From assembly GCA_902729315.2 (NCBI GenBank), contig LR746271.1, forward strand, positions 1,575,501 through 1,639,500: a stretch of 64,000 nucleotides of DNA. The letters run 5' to 3'. The position numbers and the translations under genes were made by a program. This stretch comes from Spirodela intermedia. Lineage: Eukaryota; Streptophyta; Magnoliopsida; Alismatales; Araceae. Of the stretch, positions 1 to 13,532 are shown piece after piece; position 1 is the first letter of the stretch; each line of letters opens with the position of its first letter. The notes beneath the pieces are model-generated. The model did not search any database. It saw only the letters and a list, made by a program, of their open reading frames with translations, and was not told the DNA's origin.

Positions 1-2
1 CC

Positions 3-44
<42 letters not shown>
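1..44. repeat. (GA)n microsatellite at window edge
   Basis: Nearly pure GA dinucleotide tract that runs off the left edge of the window. Positions 45-247 after it hold no gene and probably belong to the 3' flank of the minus-strand LIR1 gene. Confidence 0.95.
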
Positions 45-46
<2 letters not shown>

Positions 47-247
47 CTGGGAGCGTCGAATTTTACGGCGGAACTGGAGAGCGATCTCCTGATTTTAGGG
101 TTATGAGCTTCGAAAATGGGTGGGTGCGGGAAAGTCTGGGGCTCTGAGATGCACAGATCCATTCCCGGATTTAGATTCATCGACGAGAAGCTTGTACATT
201 GAAATATACACGCCAGGAAGGGGTGATATATGTATACAGTGAACGCT

Positions 248-955
248 TTATTTAGCCGCGGCCGTCTCATTGAAAACCCCTTGCTGGTACTCCGGATCGC
301 AGAACTCCCCCCCAAGGTCGTCGCAGGCCTCGCCGGGGAAGACTCTGCAGAGGAGAAAGGCCCCACGGTTAGAGTTTCTCTTTCGCTCTTCGGCAGATTC
401 CGATCGCGCGGAAATAAATTGGGAGAGAAGATCTCCGGATCATACGTTTTGCGCTCGCTGTAGTCGAGGTACTCCCTGTCGACCTCCTCCGCGCCCGCCC
501 TGGCGGCCGCAGCGGCCTGCTGTGGGGGCTTCACTTCGGGGAACATCTCCACCGCGCACGCGTCTCCTCCGATCGTCTCGCAGGCCTCCGCCGGGAAGAC
601 GCTGTCCAAGGGGAAAACCTGTCATCGTCATCTTCTCTTCTCTGCCGCGGATCCACGGTGAATATAGAAGAAGAAAGAAGCCTCTATCTCGACTAATTGT
701 CCACCGCATTAACGAACGATCCCCATCGGATCACCAGTAGCGGGAAGAAGACCGGAGAGGAGAGGATCTGAGGAAGACTCACGAGGTGGAGGAGCTGTAG
801 TCGACGATGAGGTTTTCCGGGGCGGCGGCGACAGCCAAGGACGGCAGGTGCGTGGATCTACGATAGCCGCCAGTGGGGAGCAACCTTCTAGGGGCCAAGG
901 TCCTGATACCTTTGGCCGGCAGGGGCACGGCGAAGCAGAGGGCGGCAGCCTGCAT
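248..955 (-). CDS. LIR1: Light-regulated protein LIR1, chloroplast
   Basis: Three exons on the minus strand: 955-783, 601-446 and 344-248 (426 nt, 141 aa, TAA stop). In the family, LIR1 is a small light- and clock-controlled chloroplast protein that helps tether ferredoxin-NADP reductase to the thylakoid. The start MQAAALCF opens a Ser/Arg/Ala-rich region of about 50 residues typical of a transit peptide. The mature part carries two related Cys motifs: VFPAEACETIGGDAC at the start of exon 2 and VFPGEACDDLGGEFC at the start of exon 3, the second after VDREYLDY. Both internal exons start at the VFP motif, so the gene looks like an old internal duplication. Splice sites are GT-AG and phases agree. 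The identification rests on recognising the motif pair, and the length fits the family. Confidence 0.9.
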
Positions 956-1070
956 CTTGACGGAGTTCCGAGGGGCAGCGGCTGTGATTGATTAGTGGCG
1001 GAGAACGCTCTGCAGGGGACGGAGGTGACGAGCGCTGCTGGATAAGGAAAGCGCTAGCGCCTCGGTCCCG

Positions 1071-1078
1071 GTTTTATA
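1071..1078 (-). promoter_or_regulatory. Probable TATA box of LIR1
   Basis: Reads TATAAAAC on the minus strand, about 115 bp upstream of the LIR1 ATG at 955. That distance suits a short leader. Inferred from position and consensus only. Confidence 0.55.
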
Positions 1079-1611
1079 CTGTGAACGCGGCAGTCCTGTG
1101 GATAGGGGCCAGTCACTTCTATTGTGCCTTTACACTCATATCCTCCTAGTCAACGGAAATTTAAATTTACTTTAAATAAATAGATTATAAGATATATATC
1201 CTCTTTCACATTAACAGCCTCGAAGCATCCAAAGGGAATGTCACCGGTCTTGGGGTGGGGGCGGTTCTCGGGGGACATGGATGTAATATTAAGTTGAGTG
1301 CTTCTGCAATTTTTAGTATATTAATCGGTAAGATATAATTTATTTATCAAGGAGGATGTATGTGAAATAAATGGTAGCTGGTAGGTGAGGGAGGTGACTA
1401 TCCCCATCATCTCGGAGATTTTTTTCTCGAGCTCTCGGGAGATTTTTCTAGCACCGGCTAGAAGACAAAGGCTCCGGATAATAAGCTCGTAGCCGATGGC
1501 TACGGATCTACACGCTAGCCGCTGTGATCTTGTCTCGAGAAGAGAACATAACCTGGACGGCCCATGATGATGCCGTTTCCTACTCGACTCGTAAGTGTGA
1601 TTATGACTTGT

Positions 1612-1658
<47 letters not shown>

Positions 1659-2285
1659 TCCGTGTATAAGTTGATATGGGTATTTCTTTCAAGTTCAATT
1701 GGAATTGAATACTATATAATATACTTTTATGTTTCATACTTACTGTAATGTTCTGAAAACATTATTATGTACGGGCATATGAGCCTACTACTCTAGGTGA
1801 AATCAAATTAGGACAATTTAATGGTGGCTTCATGTAATAGCTTTGTGATTGAGTTTATTAGTTATCATTTTACATTTTTTCTTGATTCTTCATTGACAAA
1901 CTTAGACTTGGAGTCCCATGCGTCTTGAAGTTAGTAAAAGATATTAAATGACAAAAAAAATCATTTCATATCAATAGATTACATTCATTATCATTTAAAA
2001 CTGCCACAAATGATTTTTACTTATCATAAAAGAATTCAAAAAAAACTAAGAGTCATATTAAAGTGCACCAAATCTCATGCTACTCTTTACTTTTCCAAAA
2101 GGGGGGATTGAACCTATTCTTTAAAGATTATCACTTAAACTTATGTGTATTTTTTTAATTATTTTATATTTTTTGGGATAAAATATAATTTATACAACTT
2201 TGAAAGGAAGAATAACATCAATAGTCAATGTACAAATTGATAGTTAACTTGTTAAGAAGTCTATATATAATTCTTAAAGGACCAT

Positions 2286-3000
2286 TCCTTAAGCTCTCTT
2301 AATCACTAAGAATTACAATTGATTATTTGAGATCAACTCCCTCACACTCTATAGATTCTATGTGTCTATGAAACTTTATTAGAAACCTTGATTCTATGAA
2401 TGATTACACTAAGTTCACTACAAATTCTTACATTATAATCCAACACTACAAAAGTACTCACACATCAACTAACACATCATATGTATGTTCACAAGAATTA
2501 ACACACCATAAGTTACAAATTGATTGAGCACATCATATGATCCATAGATAACATACTAGTAAATAGGGAAAGGGGGTTGATTAATTTATTTTTTAATATT
2601 GATGATTTTACAAGTATAATCATTGTTGTTAATTTAATTTTGATTGGTTGGGTTTAAATATAATTATCTTATATGTAATAATGACTAAATGTTGACAAAT
2701 AGTTAAGACAATATTTTAGAGTGATTCGATGTGCTAAAACCTTAGGTTAATCTTTCTTAAGTTCCACTAATCACCACCTATAATTATAGTTGAAATTTGA
2801 AATCATATCCCTCTTACACCAAAGACTTCTCAAGTCTACATATCTACATTAGAAACCACAGCTCTAATTGTTCTTACATATATTTGGATATACCATGTAC
2901 ACTCACTTCATTCCTATCATGTCATATACTTGTGAGAACTCAAACACATCTTTAATAACCTAATAGTTATAGATCAAAACACAAGTATTTCTCAGCAAAT
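2286..3000 (+). repeat. Degenerate direct repeat pair (2286-2540 / 2750-3000)
   Basis: Both segments run in the same order: a Ctt/gaTTAAgctc-like start, TAATCAC, a block of AATTATAGTTGAAAT type, CTCACAC/CTTACACC, a run of TCTA words, and TTAGAAACC followed by TTCTTACAT. Similarity is patchy, so this is a by-eye alignment with an offset of about 460 bp. It could be a tandem duplication or a decayed terminal repeat. Confidence 0.45.
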
Positions 3001-6000
3001 AGGTAAGAAGAAGACACTAGCGACTATAGAAGGCTAACCGTGTTGCTGCCCACTAAGAGGGAAATCGAAAGGAAGAAACTTTAACCTTCTCCATCTAAGG
3101 TCCTTTGTCCTCTTCAGAAGAGGGTTGAGTGTTGTGATTGTATACTAGATCCATCTCCTCCTCTACCATCATTTTCAAGTGGAATGAATGGGCGTCGTTT
3201 TCTTTTTGTCTCAATTTTTCCTCTCTTGCAAGGTATTGAGGTGTTGACTCTTCTTTGAGATTTCCTCTTTTCTCTTTGGCTCAAATGGAGGTCAAGAAGC
3301 TTCAATCGAGGCCCCCAAGAATAATCCAGCTTACACAACTATGTATCTCAAGAACCTAGCTCACGAGGTAATCTCTACTCCAATTGTTCAATCACCCCTT
3401 TGAAGAAATCTACTTCACCCTTGGGAGATGCCAGAGTTTGTCTTGTGCTTTCCTCGTGTGAGTTGAGTTCTTTTAGGTCACTCAGCCAGAGCTCCACCAC
3501 TAGTTCCTCACGCTCTCGAGGAAGGTGTCATCGAGGAAGTCTGCATACAAAGAGAGAATGTCACAATAACTGACCTTTCACATACCACATCATATGATCT
3601 TCCACCAGTCATAAACATAGAACCTCCACTAGTCACAACTCCTCCATTATCTATAAAAACTTCATTTTCATCAAACACAAAGACCCTCTCTCATACATAA
3701 ACAAAGCCCAAATCCATTGAGTCAATAACCAACTCCTCTCACAACACAAAGTACCTACTAAAACTTTTCAACTCAAAAAGAAATTAAAAAAAAATATTTA
3801 TATGTAAATTGTTGTTGTCTCACAAAACATCAAACTTATAGAGAATATATTTTTGAAAGAATGTTGAATTAAATCTTACTCAAACAAATGCCAATCAACT
3901 CAATAACTTTCATCTTCTACATCTCCAACATATTATCATTTGTCATTCCTAATTACAACTCTCGAAAATAACCTTGAATTACATCTCAACTAATCAAATG
4001 TTGCCAAACTTAATAACCTTCATCTTCTACATCTCTAATATAATATGATATTACATTCTCAACTATATTGCTCTCAATAAATCAATGTGAAAAATATTTT
4101 TGATGCCCTTAGACTCATGAATCTTATATCTTTTCTTATTGAAAATTATTCTCATTTTGTCAAACTATTTTATGATAACGTCACAAAAACTACAATCAAT
4201 ATTATCATATATGTTAAAGGGGCCTTAATTGATCTTAGCCCTCAAATTTTGAAATGACAATATTGATTTGCCATCAAGATCATCACTCACCATTGACTGA
4301 AAGATACTCAATACTTTTTGTCAACCCTAATTTATATGCATAATATTACAATACAAAAGATGAAAATATTTCAACTACTTTTGTCCCACTACATTATGTA
4401 TTTTTTAATAGGTTATCTTTTATGGCACAAGAGTGATGACTTTGATATAATTTATGAGAAATCTACATCTATCTTATATTATATCATTCAAATAATACAC
4501 CTTAACTTTAGTGCCCTCTTCTTAGGTCAAATGAAGTCAACAATGTAATCTCACTCTTTCCTTGATGTCGTTATTACTCATTTATTTCATTACTTCAATG
4601 TAAGTAATTTTGTCAAAGAGTCCAATAGTATTCCTATGATCTCATTGACAAATCCACTTGTCACCAAATAAATTATTTTTATGTTTATGGTTAGTAGGTT
4701 TATCATTTCTTTTTTACTTAAACCTCTTCTTCTTGTGCCATCATATTTTTTGGTATCATGTGCATCATTGAAGAATTCTATAAGAGTGTGGAACAAGTGG
4801 TCCATCGACTCAAGGTGATGAAAGTATAATTTTATAAACTCAAAAACATGATTTTAGAGTTTAAATCAATTTTCTTATGATCTCACCTCATATTGGACCA
4901 TTCTCATCTCCAATTGTTCTCCGACTCTATTCACTTATCTATTTTTTATAAGTCCATGTTTAGAATGTGTCATAATTTTCACAACAATACTTTTCTATGG
5001 TGTGCACGTCTTACACATCTTGTGATGGTTACACTCACGTTGTACATCATTGTAATTACACATGTACAGTACATCATGGTGGTTGCACTTATGTTGCACA
5101 CCTCCTCTATCATTGCAACGATTAGACCTACACTGTGCACCACATATACCCACTATGGCTATAGCTCCCACACCACATGTCTTCCGCACATATCACAATA
5201 GTTACGTCCATTTATGCCTTTTGTGCACATGTTAACATTGGCCCACTTATACTGTGTTATAGTATTTGTAATTACATTGTCATGTGCCTAGTTACCTCAC
5301 TATATTGTGATTTGCCCTATTGGTTTCATCCTTATGAGACTTGTCAAAGTTTCACTATGCACTAATAAGGGCACTTTCTAGTGCCTTGTGCTTCACATTT
5401 CCATCATGTGTTATCACACATTCTATGCCATGTTGTTGCTATCAAGTGGCTTCAATGTGATGTCATGCTCATGCCCACACATGCACTTACTCAAAGACAT
5501 GATAAAGTTTTATTGCTAAAACCTTGTCCCAATTATCAAGGGTCATGACACAGCCTATGGGTTAAATTGGGCCATAACTTACTAGGCGACATATGAGTGA
5601 CAATATCATTTATATCTAAAATTGACTTCTTACAAAGAAATAAAATCCATAAAAAGATTATGTAATCTTTAAACTTTTGTTATCTACTTAGTTTGAGGAA
5701 GACCAAAATTTATCTTTTTTTATCACACTAGGTCCTCAATTTTCAAATTAAAATTTTATGTTATATGAATTATTTTGATTGTCATCATCAAAAATAGGTT
5801 TAATTCATTAACCTTAACTTTATATGTCATAATATTTGTAACCTCATAAAAGTCATTTGTGAATGTAGTAATAGATTGCACGTTGGCTTACTCACATATG
5901 GTTGTTAGAATAATTGACTGGACTATAATAATGATAATTGAAAACCTAGAAAAAAAATATTTGAGAAATAATAAAAGACCATTTGTAACATTTTTGGACA

Positions 6001-6619
6001 TCTCCATCTGATTTATAACACTTCCACATCAACCTAAATATGATTTCAAGTTCTAATTCATTATAATAAATTTAAGGTTATTGTTGCAAAAATTTAATTG
6101 TGTTATATAAAGTGACACATGACTATTTTTTAGCATTAATAAAAGAATTAAGTAAAAATTAAGTTATCTAACAATGCAAAAATATAGAAGATATGATAAA
6201 ATAGTAAAATGTGTAAGATGTTGTGTGATATTTGATTTCTTGTGTTTGAGATAGGGAGGAATAAAACTTCATTCATTTTACTTCTATGATTATAAAGTTT
6301 ACAATGACACTAACACTGACCAACATTATGCCAATTCCTAAAGTAAATTTTTTTTAACTAATTTGATGTCATTTTATCGTGTTCATTTTACTTCACCAAA
6401 CGTATAAGAACTTCCCCCAACTTCAAAGATTTTGACCCTATTTCCTTTTTTTATTGAACAATCGTTAATTACTTTGGTAACCTTATCATCAAACTTCTTA
6501 TAGATATCACCAAATATTATAAAAATATTTTTACTATACACATTTGTGTTGCAAAGTTAACATGGCCTTACCTCTTTTGTTTTAACTTTGTGCAACCTTA
6601 GATGTTTCTCATGCACGAA

Positions 6620-9600
6620 GAAATACATTAAGTATAATGGTAAAAAGTCTCAACCACTTACAATTTTCCATCTAATGTGGTAGTAGTCTCTTTTACTTAT
6701 AGGGAAGTGTCACCTTGATAAATCATCAAACTATTATCTACTGAGATCAATGCTTACAACACCTAATAAGATGTCTAAGCAACACCAGTCCCTATTGACA
6801 TCACTTCACTTCTAGAAGGATAATGATGGTGAGGTCAATTAGGCCAACTCCTTAGTATTGCAGCCTAGTTGGTCTATGTTAGCATGTGTCATATCCATGT
6901 TAGCCATGGATAGACATGCATTCTCCATGCATGTTGTATATACTAACACCACATTACACTAAGTCATTGTTGCGTGAAAAGCTTCCCAGGTATGTTTAGC
7001 ACCTAGGTAAATTATACCTAATCACGTACCATGTCAATGTTATACCACATTGTGTAAATAACTAATAATGTTTTCCAAAATCTCACTTTACATTGGTGGA
7101 GTCTATTGCTCATGTCGCACACATCCACATACCTCTCATGCATAGTTACACTTGTCAAGTTATGTTATCTTCTGCATCTTGTCAACCTACTTATGTTGTG
7201 TCACATTGACATATTTACTATGTGCACACACACATGCATGTGCATTTACTTTTTTAGTATTAAATGACTATAAGGTTCATCTCACATTCTTTGTAGCTAA
7301 GGATGTTAGCCACCACATTAAAGCACCCTAACTTTTAATTGAAAACTTCTCCATTATGAAAGTATTATTACTAAGCTTATAGTGATGTTATCATCTTTTA
7401 AATCTTAAAATAACTAGTTGTAATATTATTTGTGAACACTTATATTTCAAAGAGATAATTTCTTCACACTTCGAAACAATAGATAACTAATGACATCTCA
7501 TTCTTATGTGTAAAGTAATGTCACTCTATGTCACCTAGCTTTTTAACTATACAAGATTATTAGATATATTTCTTACATTAACATGTCGCTGATTGTTCAA
7601 TTGAACACATATATGTGTCAAAGGAAAAGTTGAAGTCCAACAACTATAACGTTAGTTCACTAATAACTATATTTTTAATATGTCAAATATGATTACACCT
7701 TAGTCTATACTTAACATTCACCTTTTCTCACAAGGTCTATAACAAAGTACAACCAAGTTATAGTAATATTTGGTCAAGTCAAAGAACAAGAGCTCTAGAT
7801 TGTAGGAGAATGTTAATTAATTTTATGACCCAAGTCTTTACTTGTCTAATTGCATGAGATGGTCAATGAATATCAATTCTTTTAGTATATTAGTGAGGTT
7901 GAATGAGATTAACATAAACTTTTAGGATTAACATTACATCACACATATAATTTTTGATTTATTGACTTCTTTATTCTAGATTTGATGTCATTCTTTAAGT
8001 CCATCTTAGAAAAGTACCAAACTCCACCCAATCAATCAAATAACTCTTTGATATTAGGTATTGAATACTTATTCTTTATCATTTCCTTGTTTCAGCCTTA
8101 ATAATTCTTATTTTTTTTTTTTTTTAAACTATTGATACATCACATATTATCTTAGAATGTTAGATATGACGTACTGCTCACAAATCTTGCAACTATAAGT
8201 GTATATACTAATATCATCTACAATTGTCACTATACTAAGTACCTTTGATGTTATGTTCATCATACATGTCATTGTAGATATGTTTATCACATATGTTTTC
8301 ACACACATTCTTATTCAAGTATACATGTTATCTTTAACTTGTCATTGAATTATAATGTCGACAATCTAGAGACCCTTTTGATCCTTTTATATTATAAGAC
8401 AAAATACAAATTCAATTCACTTAAAAATAAAATCAAAAAATTGAAGAGATATTTTAACTTATTAACAAATTAAGAAGCCTAACTTAATATAAAATCATTT
8501 TTTTCACATGAAGCACCAATAAATCAAATGTCTCATCTAATAAGGTTCAATGTGTAACACAAGTAGATAAATATACTATCAAGTTTACAACTTTAACTTG
8601 GACATCTCTTTATGATAATGTTAAACTTATATGTATCCATTTACATTTTGAGAAAAAGTTTTGAGTGGCTTTACAATTAACCATTACAAACATTGTATAA
8701 CTATGGACATTAGCCTCCATATAAATCAACTTTGTCTTACTAATTCACTTAGTTGTAATACATTGTTATAATATGTTTAGTTAATTAAGAGGGTTCAAAG
8801 CTAATACCATATTTATTGTTACTTCTTTACTGCCATCACATTAGTTGTACCTTAATTTAGGTAGTCATTATACTAGTGTGAACTTTTTACACATGAGGCA
8901 TCCCTTCTTATAGTTATATAATATTTTTATAAAAGACTTTGACACTTCCTCAACCTTTCTTAACACTTCTACCTTGTTGTACATTACACATTATTTTTAT
9001 TATAGCCATTACTACCATCACTTAATGCCTTATTATCCAACTTTTACATCTTTAAATATTAATGAGGTATTAAAATTCTTATAAGTAATAAGAACTTCAA
9101 CCATCACCATAGTCATCTCCACATTCTTTACTCTCTAGTGCCTCAACTTGATTGGCACTAATGACTCATGAATAATTTATTATCCTTCAACATATTCTTC
9201 ATATCCAACAATATAAATGAAAACTTTTCTATATACTTTTGTATTATTATAATATAATTTAACATCTCAACAGTCTCTTATGTTACTCATACACAATTGA
9301 TAGAGAATTATTTCTCCCTCAATTCTTAAACATACTTGTCATTGACTATTGCAACACATTTTCTATCCTTGTCCTCCACCAAAATTTAGGGTCACTAATA
9401 AGACACAATTTCATTAAGATGGCCTTCTCCTCTTTAAAGGTGAAGCTTACCTAAATTACTAATTCAATTCTCACAAGAAGATTTTCAACTCTTAGGAATT
9501 ATAAGTCCCTTATAAATGTATTTGGTTCTAGGACTGTCTTCTAAATTGCATTACTCATTTATTGTGCACTTGTCATAAATTACTTTAGTAGTGTCATATA

Positions 9601-10320
9601 TATGATGAAATCATCTATAACATCTCATTGTTACTTTGTGTGTACCTCACTAGCACATGTTGAGGTAAAGTGTGTCATGAATCTCATGTTGTCATTTAAG
9701 TGTTTTCTAAATATACATCCCTTGCTCATAATTCATATTCCACACTTTCAAGCATAGTGGCCATGAAGTTTGTGTGCTCTTCTAATTGAAGAACTATTTA
9801 TCAAAAGTTATGCCTTCATTAATCATACTAATTTCATATATTTTTGCATATACTTTTGTTAAAACATGTGAAATGTGCTTAGATACTAATTCTCATAGGG
9901 TTGAAGTAGGCATACCTCTGAGGTTTTAACTCCATGCAATTTTGAGTGTCAATCATACATCATGCCAATCTTTCTTATGTTAATGGATGTAGTGGAAACT
10001 TTATGCAAAATGACATACCTTCTTCTCACTAAAATATATGATAGGTACAATGGTAAGGACTCTCACTCATTCACACTTGAACTTACATGACTAAAGTGAC
10101 AATGATCCTCACTTTATAAGAGAGTGTCACTCTTAGAAAATCCTCAAATTATCTTGTATCGAGGTTGACACTTACATCAATTAATGGGATGTCTAAACAA
10201 CACAATCATTATAAATATTCCTTCAGTTTTAGAAAAGGGGTGGTACTAGGGTTAACTAGGTCAGCCCATCAAACTTAAAATTCAACTAATATGTATTAGC
10301 ATGTGTCATGTCTATTACAA
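6620..10320 (+). repeat. Decayed element with possible long terminal direct repeats
   Basis: The segment 6620-6900 and the segment 10030-10320 share a collinear skeleton in the same orientation: AATGGTAA then CTC, TTAC then CATCTAA/CATGACTAA, a TTATA-GG/GAG-AGTGTCAC block, ATCA/CCTCAAA, TATC then GAGnTnnA, AATAAGATGTCTAAnCAACAC-like, and finally TTAGCATGTGTCAT. The 3.4-kb spacing and direct orientation suit the two LTRs of an old retrotransposon, but no internal coding region is recognisable. Confidence 0.45.
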
Positions 10321-11060
10321 AGGACATTTTATTTACTAAGTGAGAAAAGATGTAACACCTTGTATAGAGAAACTAAATCATGGGCATTAAACCACCACCA
10401 ACATAAAGTGTCAGTGTGAGCACAAATATACATGTGAGTTATAACACAATAAACATAAATAAGCATAAAATGCATATATCATCATGACATAACACATGCG
10501 AAGCACAACATGCTCATGTGTCATTAATCATCACATAACTTGTGGAGATATTGTGAATTAGATGATAAATAAAAATAAGTGCACAATATGGAAATAGAAT
10601 AAGTAATCATTACAACAAATGTGCTCGTGAAGCTCACCATGGTATGGAGATTATTACAATAGTAATCACACCAATTACTAATACAACTATTGTCACACCA
10701 AAACCATCAAAGATGGTCAAGGAGATTACCTACAAGAGATTATACTCTTATAAAGAGAGTCAACCCTAAATTTGTAAGAGAAGTTATCCCTACAATACAT
10801 TATCTTAATAGTGTTTAGGAATACACGCCCCTTCAAGTCAAACTATACTTGTGTTAAATAGGAAGGTTACTCAACACTATTGGAATAATGATAGAGGTCC
10901 TCACATGAGAGTGAAAGCTAGTGCCTTTAGTTAGATCCATGTGACGTTGACATTTGTGCACACATTTTATGTGTATATCTGGCATGCCTGATGGAAACTT
11001 AATGTTATAGTAATGACTCCCCAAGGTGAGCCTAAAATAGGCCAAGTGATGAAACATTCC

Positions 11061-11272
11061 ATGTAGATTTATGGTCCATGTTATCTAGAGCCCAATCTAG
11101 CCCTATCCAATTAACACCACTATTTAGCCATACCAATTGTTGGGACACCATTAAGAAGACATCATTTGTGGGCTTTTGGTCAAAGCTTTTTGGGTTGGAT
11201 CAAATTACTGGGCCCGGACTTCTAAGGTACGAAGGCCCACCTTTCAGGCTTCAAAAATAGACCCCACAGAAA

Positions 11273-11312
<40 letters not shown>

Positions 11313-11440
11313 TGGGCTGGGTGAGTCCTACCTTGCTGTTCTTTTCAGGTCGATTGAGTCCAGAGTAAGAAATGGGCCGGGCTTCCGGCTAAAGCCCAGA
11401 CCATCTCCTACATCCCACGCCTCCCTAACCCACTAAAAAC
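11061..11440. promoter_or_regulatory. Cluster of TGGGCC/GGGCTT motifs upstream of ClpC leader
   Basis: GGGCTT, GGGCCCGG, GGCCCACC, TGGGCTGGG, TGGGCCGGGCTT and AAGCCCAG occur between about 11169 and 11402, interrupted by a (CT)n tract at 11279-11307. TGGGCY is the plant Site II element, common in promoters of housekeeping and organelle-related nuclear genes. It lies ahead of the GC-rich leader region of ClpC. The functional link is inferred. Confidence 0.45.
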
Positions 11441-11539
11441 TAGTGATTTTTTAATATTAATGAAGAAAAAATATATAATATATTTTACAAACAGTGGTCA
11501 ATACAATTTATAAATGATCTTACAGAAAAAAAATATAAT

Positions 11540-13507
11540 TTTCCCTGCCGGGCCGCGTGTTCCGGTCACCGCCTCAGCCGGGAAAGAAATCCGGGTCCGC
11601 AAGCAAGCAAAGGCGGCCGACGAGTGCAGGGAATCCGCAATAAATAGAACCTGCCGGGGGTAGGAGCTGGGCCCCTGGAAAGGAAAGAGAGATTAACCAA
11701 CATCTCATCCAATCTGCACCGCCTCCGGAGAAGAGGGAGTGCGAGAGGGTTATCTGTAGCTCCTCCCTCCCTCGTCCTGCAGCTGGCTGGGAGCTCCTCC
11801 TCAGCCCCGCTCCCAGCGCCAAATTAGGTATAGTCTTTTCCCCTTCATTTCTCGCTTCTCTCTCTCTCCCCCTCTCTCTCTCTCTCTCTTTCGCTCGCTC
11901 TCTATTTCTATATATTGTACGGACGCGCATGAAACACGCATAATACCTCTTGCTGGTCCTGGTTCAGGGTTTCTTCCGCTGTATACATTCGTTTCTGGTG
12001 GAGGATACATTGCGGGGTTGGTTCTATTTTCCGCTGTGGATGGGGCGATTCTCGTCCATGCTTTGATTAATGTATTGAGGTGTTTGGTCGGGAAACTCGT
12101 TTGATGTCTATTTGTCTTCAACGCCTTTTCCCTGAAAACCCCGGATTTTTCGTAGGGATTTATGAATGGCGAAACTGGTTGGGCTTCCAGTCTTGCGTCG
12201 TTCAGAGGAGTCATTTTGTTGGCCCACAACTTGAGTTTGGCTCATCTTCGTGTTCTTGCCAACGAGATCTTCGCCCCTCCCCTCGTTTTGTTCAGATTCT
12301 TAAACACATTTGTTTTTGGCGAAGTCAGGCCAGCAATGTCGTGCAACACTTCCATTTCTTCCTCAGCTTTAGGTACTGAAATTTTTTGAATCTCTGGTCC
12401 GCGCTTGCCTCTCTAGTTGCCCAGAAGATCTTATTATGTGTGAGATTCCTAGTTCCACCCTCCATTGTGCAGCGGAGGATCACCCCTGTGCATCAATTTC
12501 TTAACAGCTGAATTTTTACACTCTCCCTCTTAGTCCGATAGAGACAATCGCATAAATTTGTGTAGAGGAAAATCAGCACATTGTCCCCAAGAAAATTTGT
12601 CTCTCTCTTAATCTCTTCCCTTTCTTGTGTGTTGCAACTTATCGATTATTATATAATGATTCTTAGAAAATTTATATTAGGTAGCGCTCATGGCTTGTCA
12701 TCTGTATATTTATCCCCTTTCTTTACAAGGTCTCTAAAAGTCTGCTTGTCTCGTTTAATCTTTTCTTTTGTGGATTTTATAAATTTTCTATTTTGCTACA
12801 GTGACAGTTCTTATGACTTCACATGTTAAATGATTTTAACGTTTCTGTCCGTCTCTCAAAGTTTGTTTGTCAGGTTTAATCTTTTCCTTTGTGGATTTTA
12901 TAAATCTTCTATTTTGCTACACTAACAGTTTTTATGACTTCCCATGTTAAATGATTTTAACGTTTCTGTCGGTCTCTAAAAGTTTTCTTGTCTCGTTTGA
13001 TCTTTTCTTTTATGGATTTTATGAATTTTCTATTTTTCGACAGTGACAGCTTTTATGACTGACTTCACGTGTTAGATGATTTAACGTTTCTGTCTGTTTT
13101 AATTTATTTCTCTGTCTGTGGCGTCATGGGAACCTCTTTTTCTAAGTTTTTTGGCTTTTACCAATCTCACATCAATAGGATCCCCTCTTTCCCAGGATTA
13201 TAGTCCCATATTGCGCCATGTGCTAATCCATGCAGCCTGCCCCCTCCCCTAAACGTCAATGAAGATAATGTTCTTAGTTGAATGTCCACTCGTCTGTTTT
13301 CATAAATTTTGTGCTTGGAGGGTCAAGTTTTTTGTGATTTTTCAGCTGCCCAATGGAACTACAAGATGAAAATGCTAGTAGCAACCCAGATTTTTAATAA
13401 AAAAAATTAACTGCCAAGTTCTTTCTTTCTCATATATGGCTAAATTGTTCTTTTTTTTATATATGTAGGGCATTATAATATATATATATATATATATATT
13501 GACTCAG
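11540..13507 (+). other. Probable ClpC 5' leader with large intron
   Basis: A GC-rich island at 11540-11830 follows AT-rich DNA and contains an ATAAATAG TATA-like word at 11638-11645. A donor-like AG|GTATAG occurs at 11827/11828. An acceptor TTGACTCAG ends at 13507, only 25 bp before the ClpC ATG. A 5'-UTR intron of about 1.7 kb is therefore plausible, possibly with a further small leader exon ending near 12372. The stretch otherwise holds a (CT)n tract (11857-11900), a 121-bp triple repeat and an (AT)n tract (13479-13500). No convincing coding exon is seen. Confidence 0.45.
12731..13100 (+). repeat. 121-bp tandem repeat, three copies
   Basis: Copies begin at 12731, 12852 and 12973 with TCTCTnAAAG and run through TTTAATCTTTTC, GTGGATTTTAT, TTCTATTTT, GACAG and TTAACGTTTCTGTC. 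Spacing is exactly 121 bp twice. The array sits inside the probable ClpC 5'-UTR intron. Confidence 0.85.
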
Positions 13508-13532
13508 AAGCTCTTGCTTCTCGTTGGAAGTC

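Larger units (their letters stand above)
1131..11060. repeat. AT-rich, CpG-poor decayed repeat block, no genes
   Basis: About 10 kb in which no reading frame resembles a protein family and the CG dinucleotide is rare over long stretches. This is the usual mark of old methylated transposon DNA. Open frames here are short and composition-driven. A (GA)n tract lies at 1616-1655. Internal homologies are visible by eye: 2286-2540 resembles 2750-3000, and 6620-6900 resembles 10030-10320. The less AT-rich patch at 3000-3540 may be the better-preserved part of an element. I cannot assign a superfamily, because no gag, polymerase or transposase motif survives. Confidence 0.7.

Noticed and set aside
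4318-5365. Several 60-100 codon frames in the AT-rich block
   Set aside because: Met/Ile/Thr/His-rich translations of AT/CA-rich repeats; no hydrophobic or catalytic pattern of known proteins.
12080-12389. Possible separate small gene (MNGETGW..., MSCNTSIS...)
   Set aside because: No family resemblance; it sits in the expected ClpC leader intron or a non-coding leader exon.
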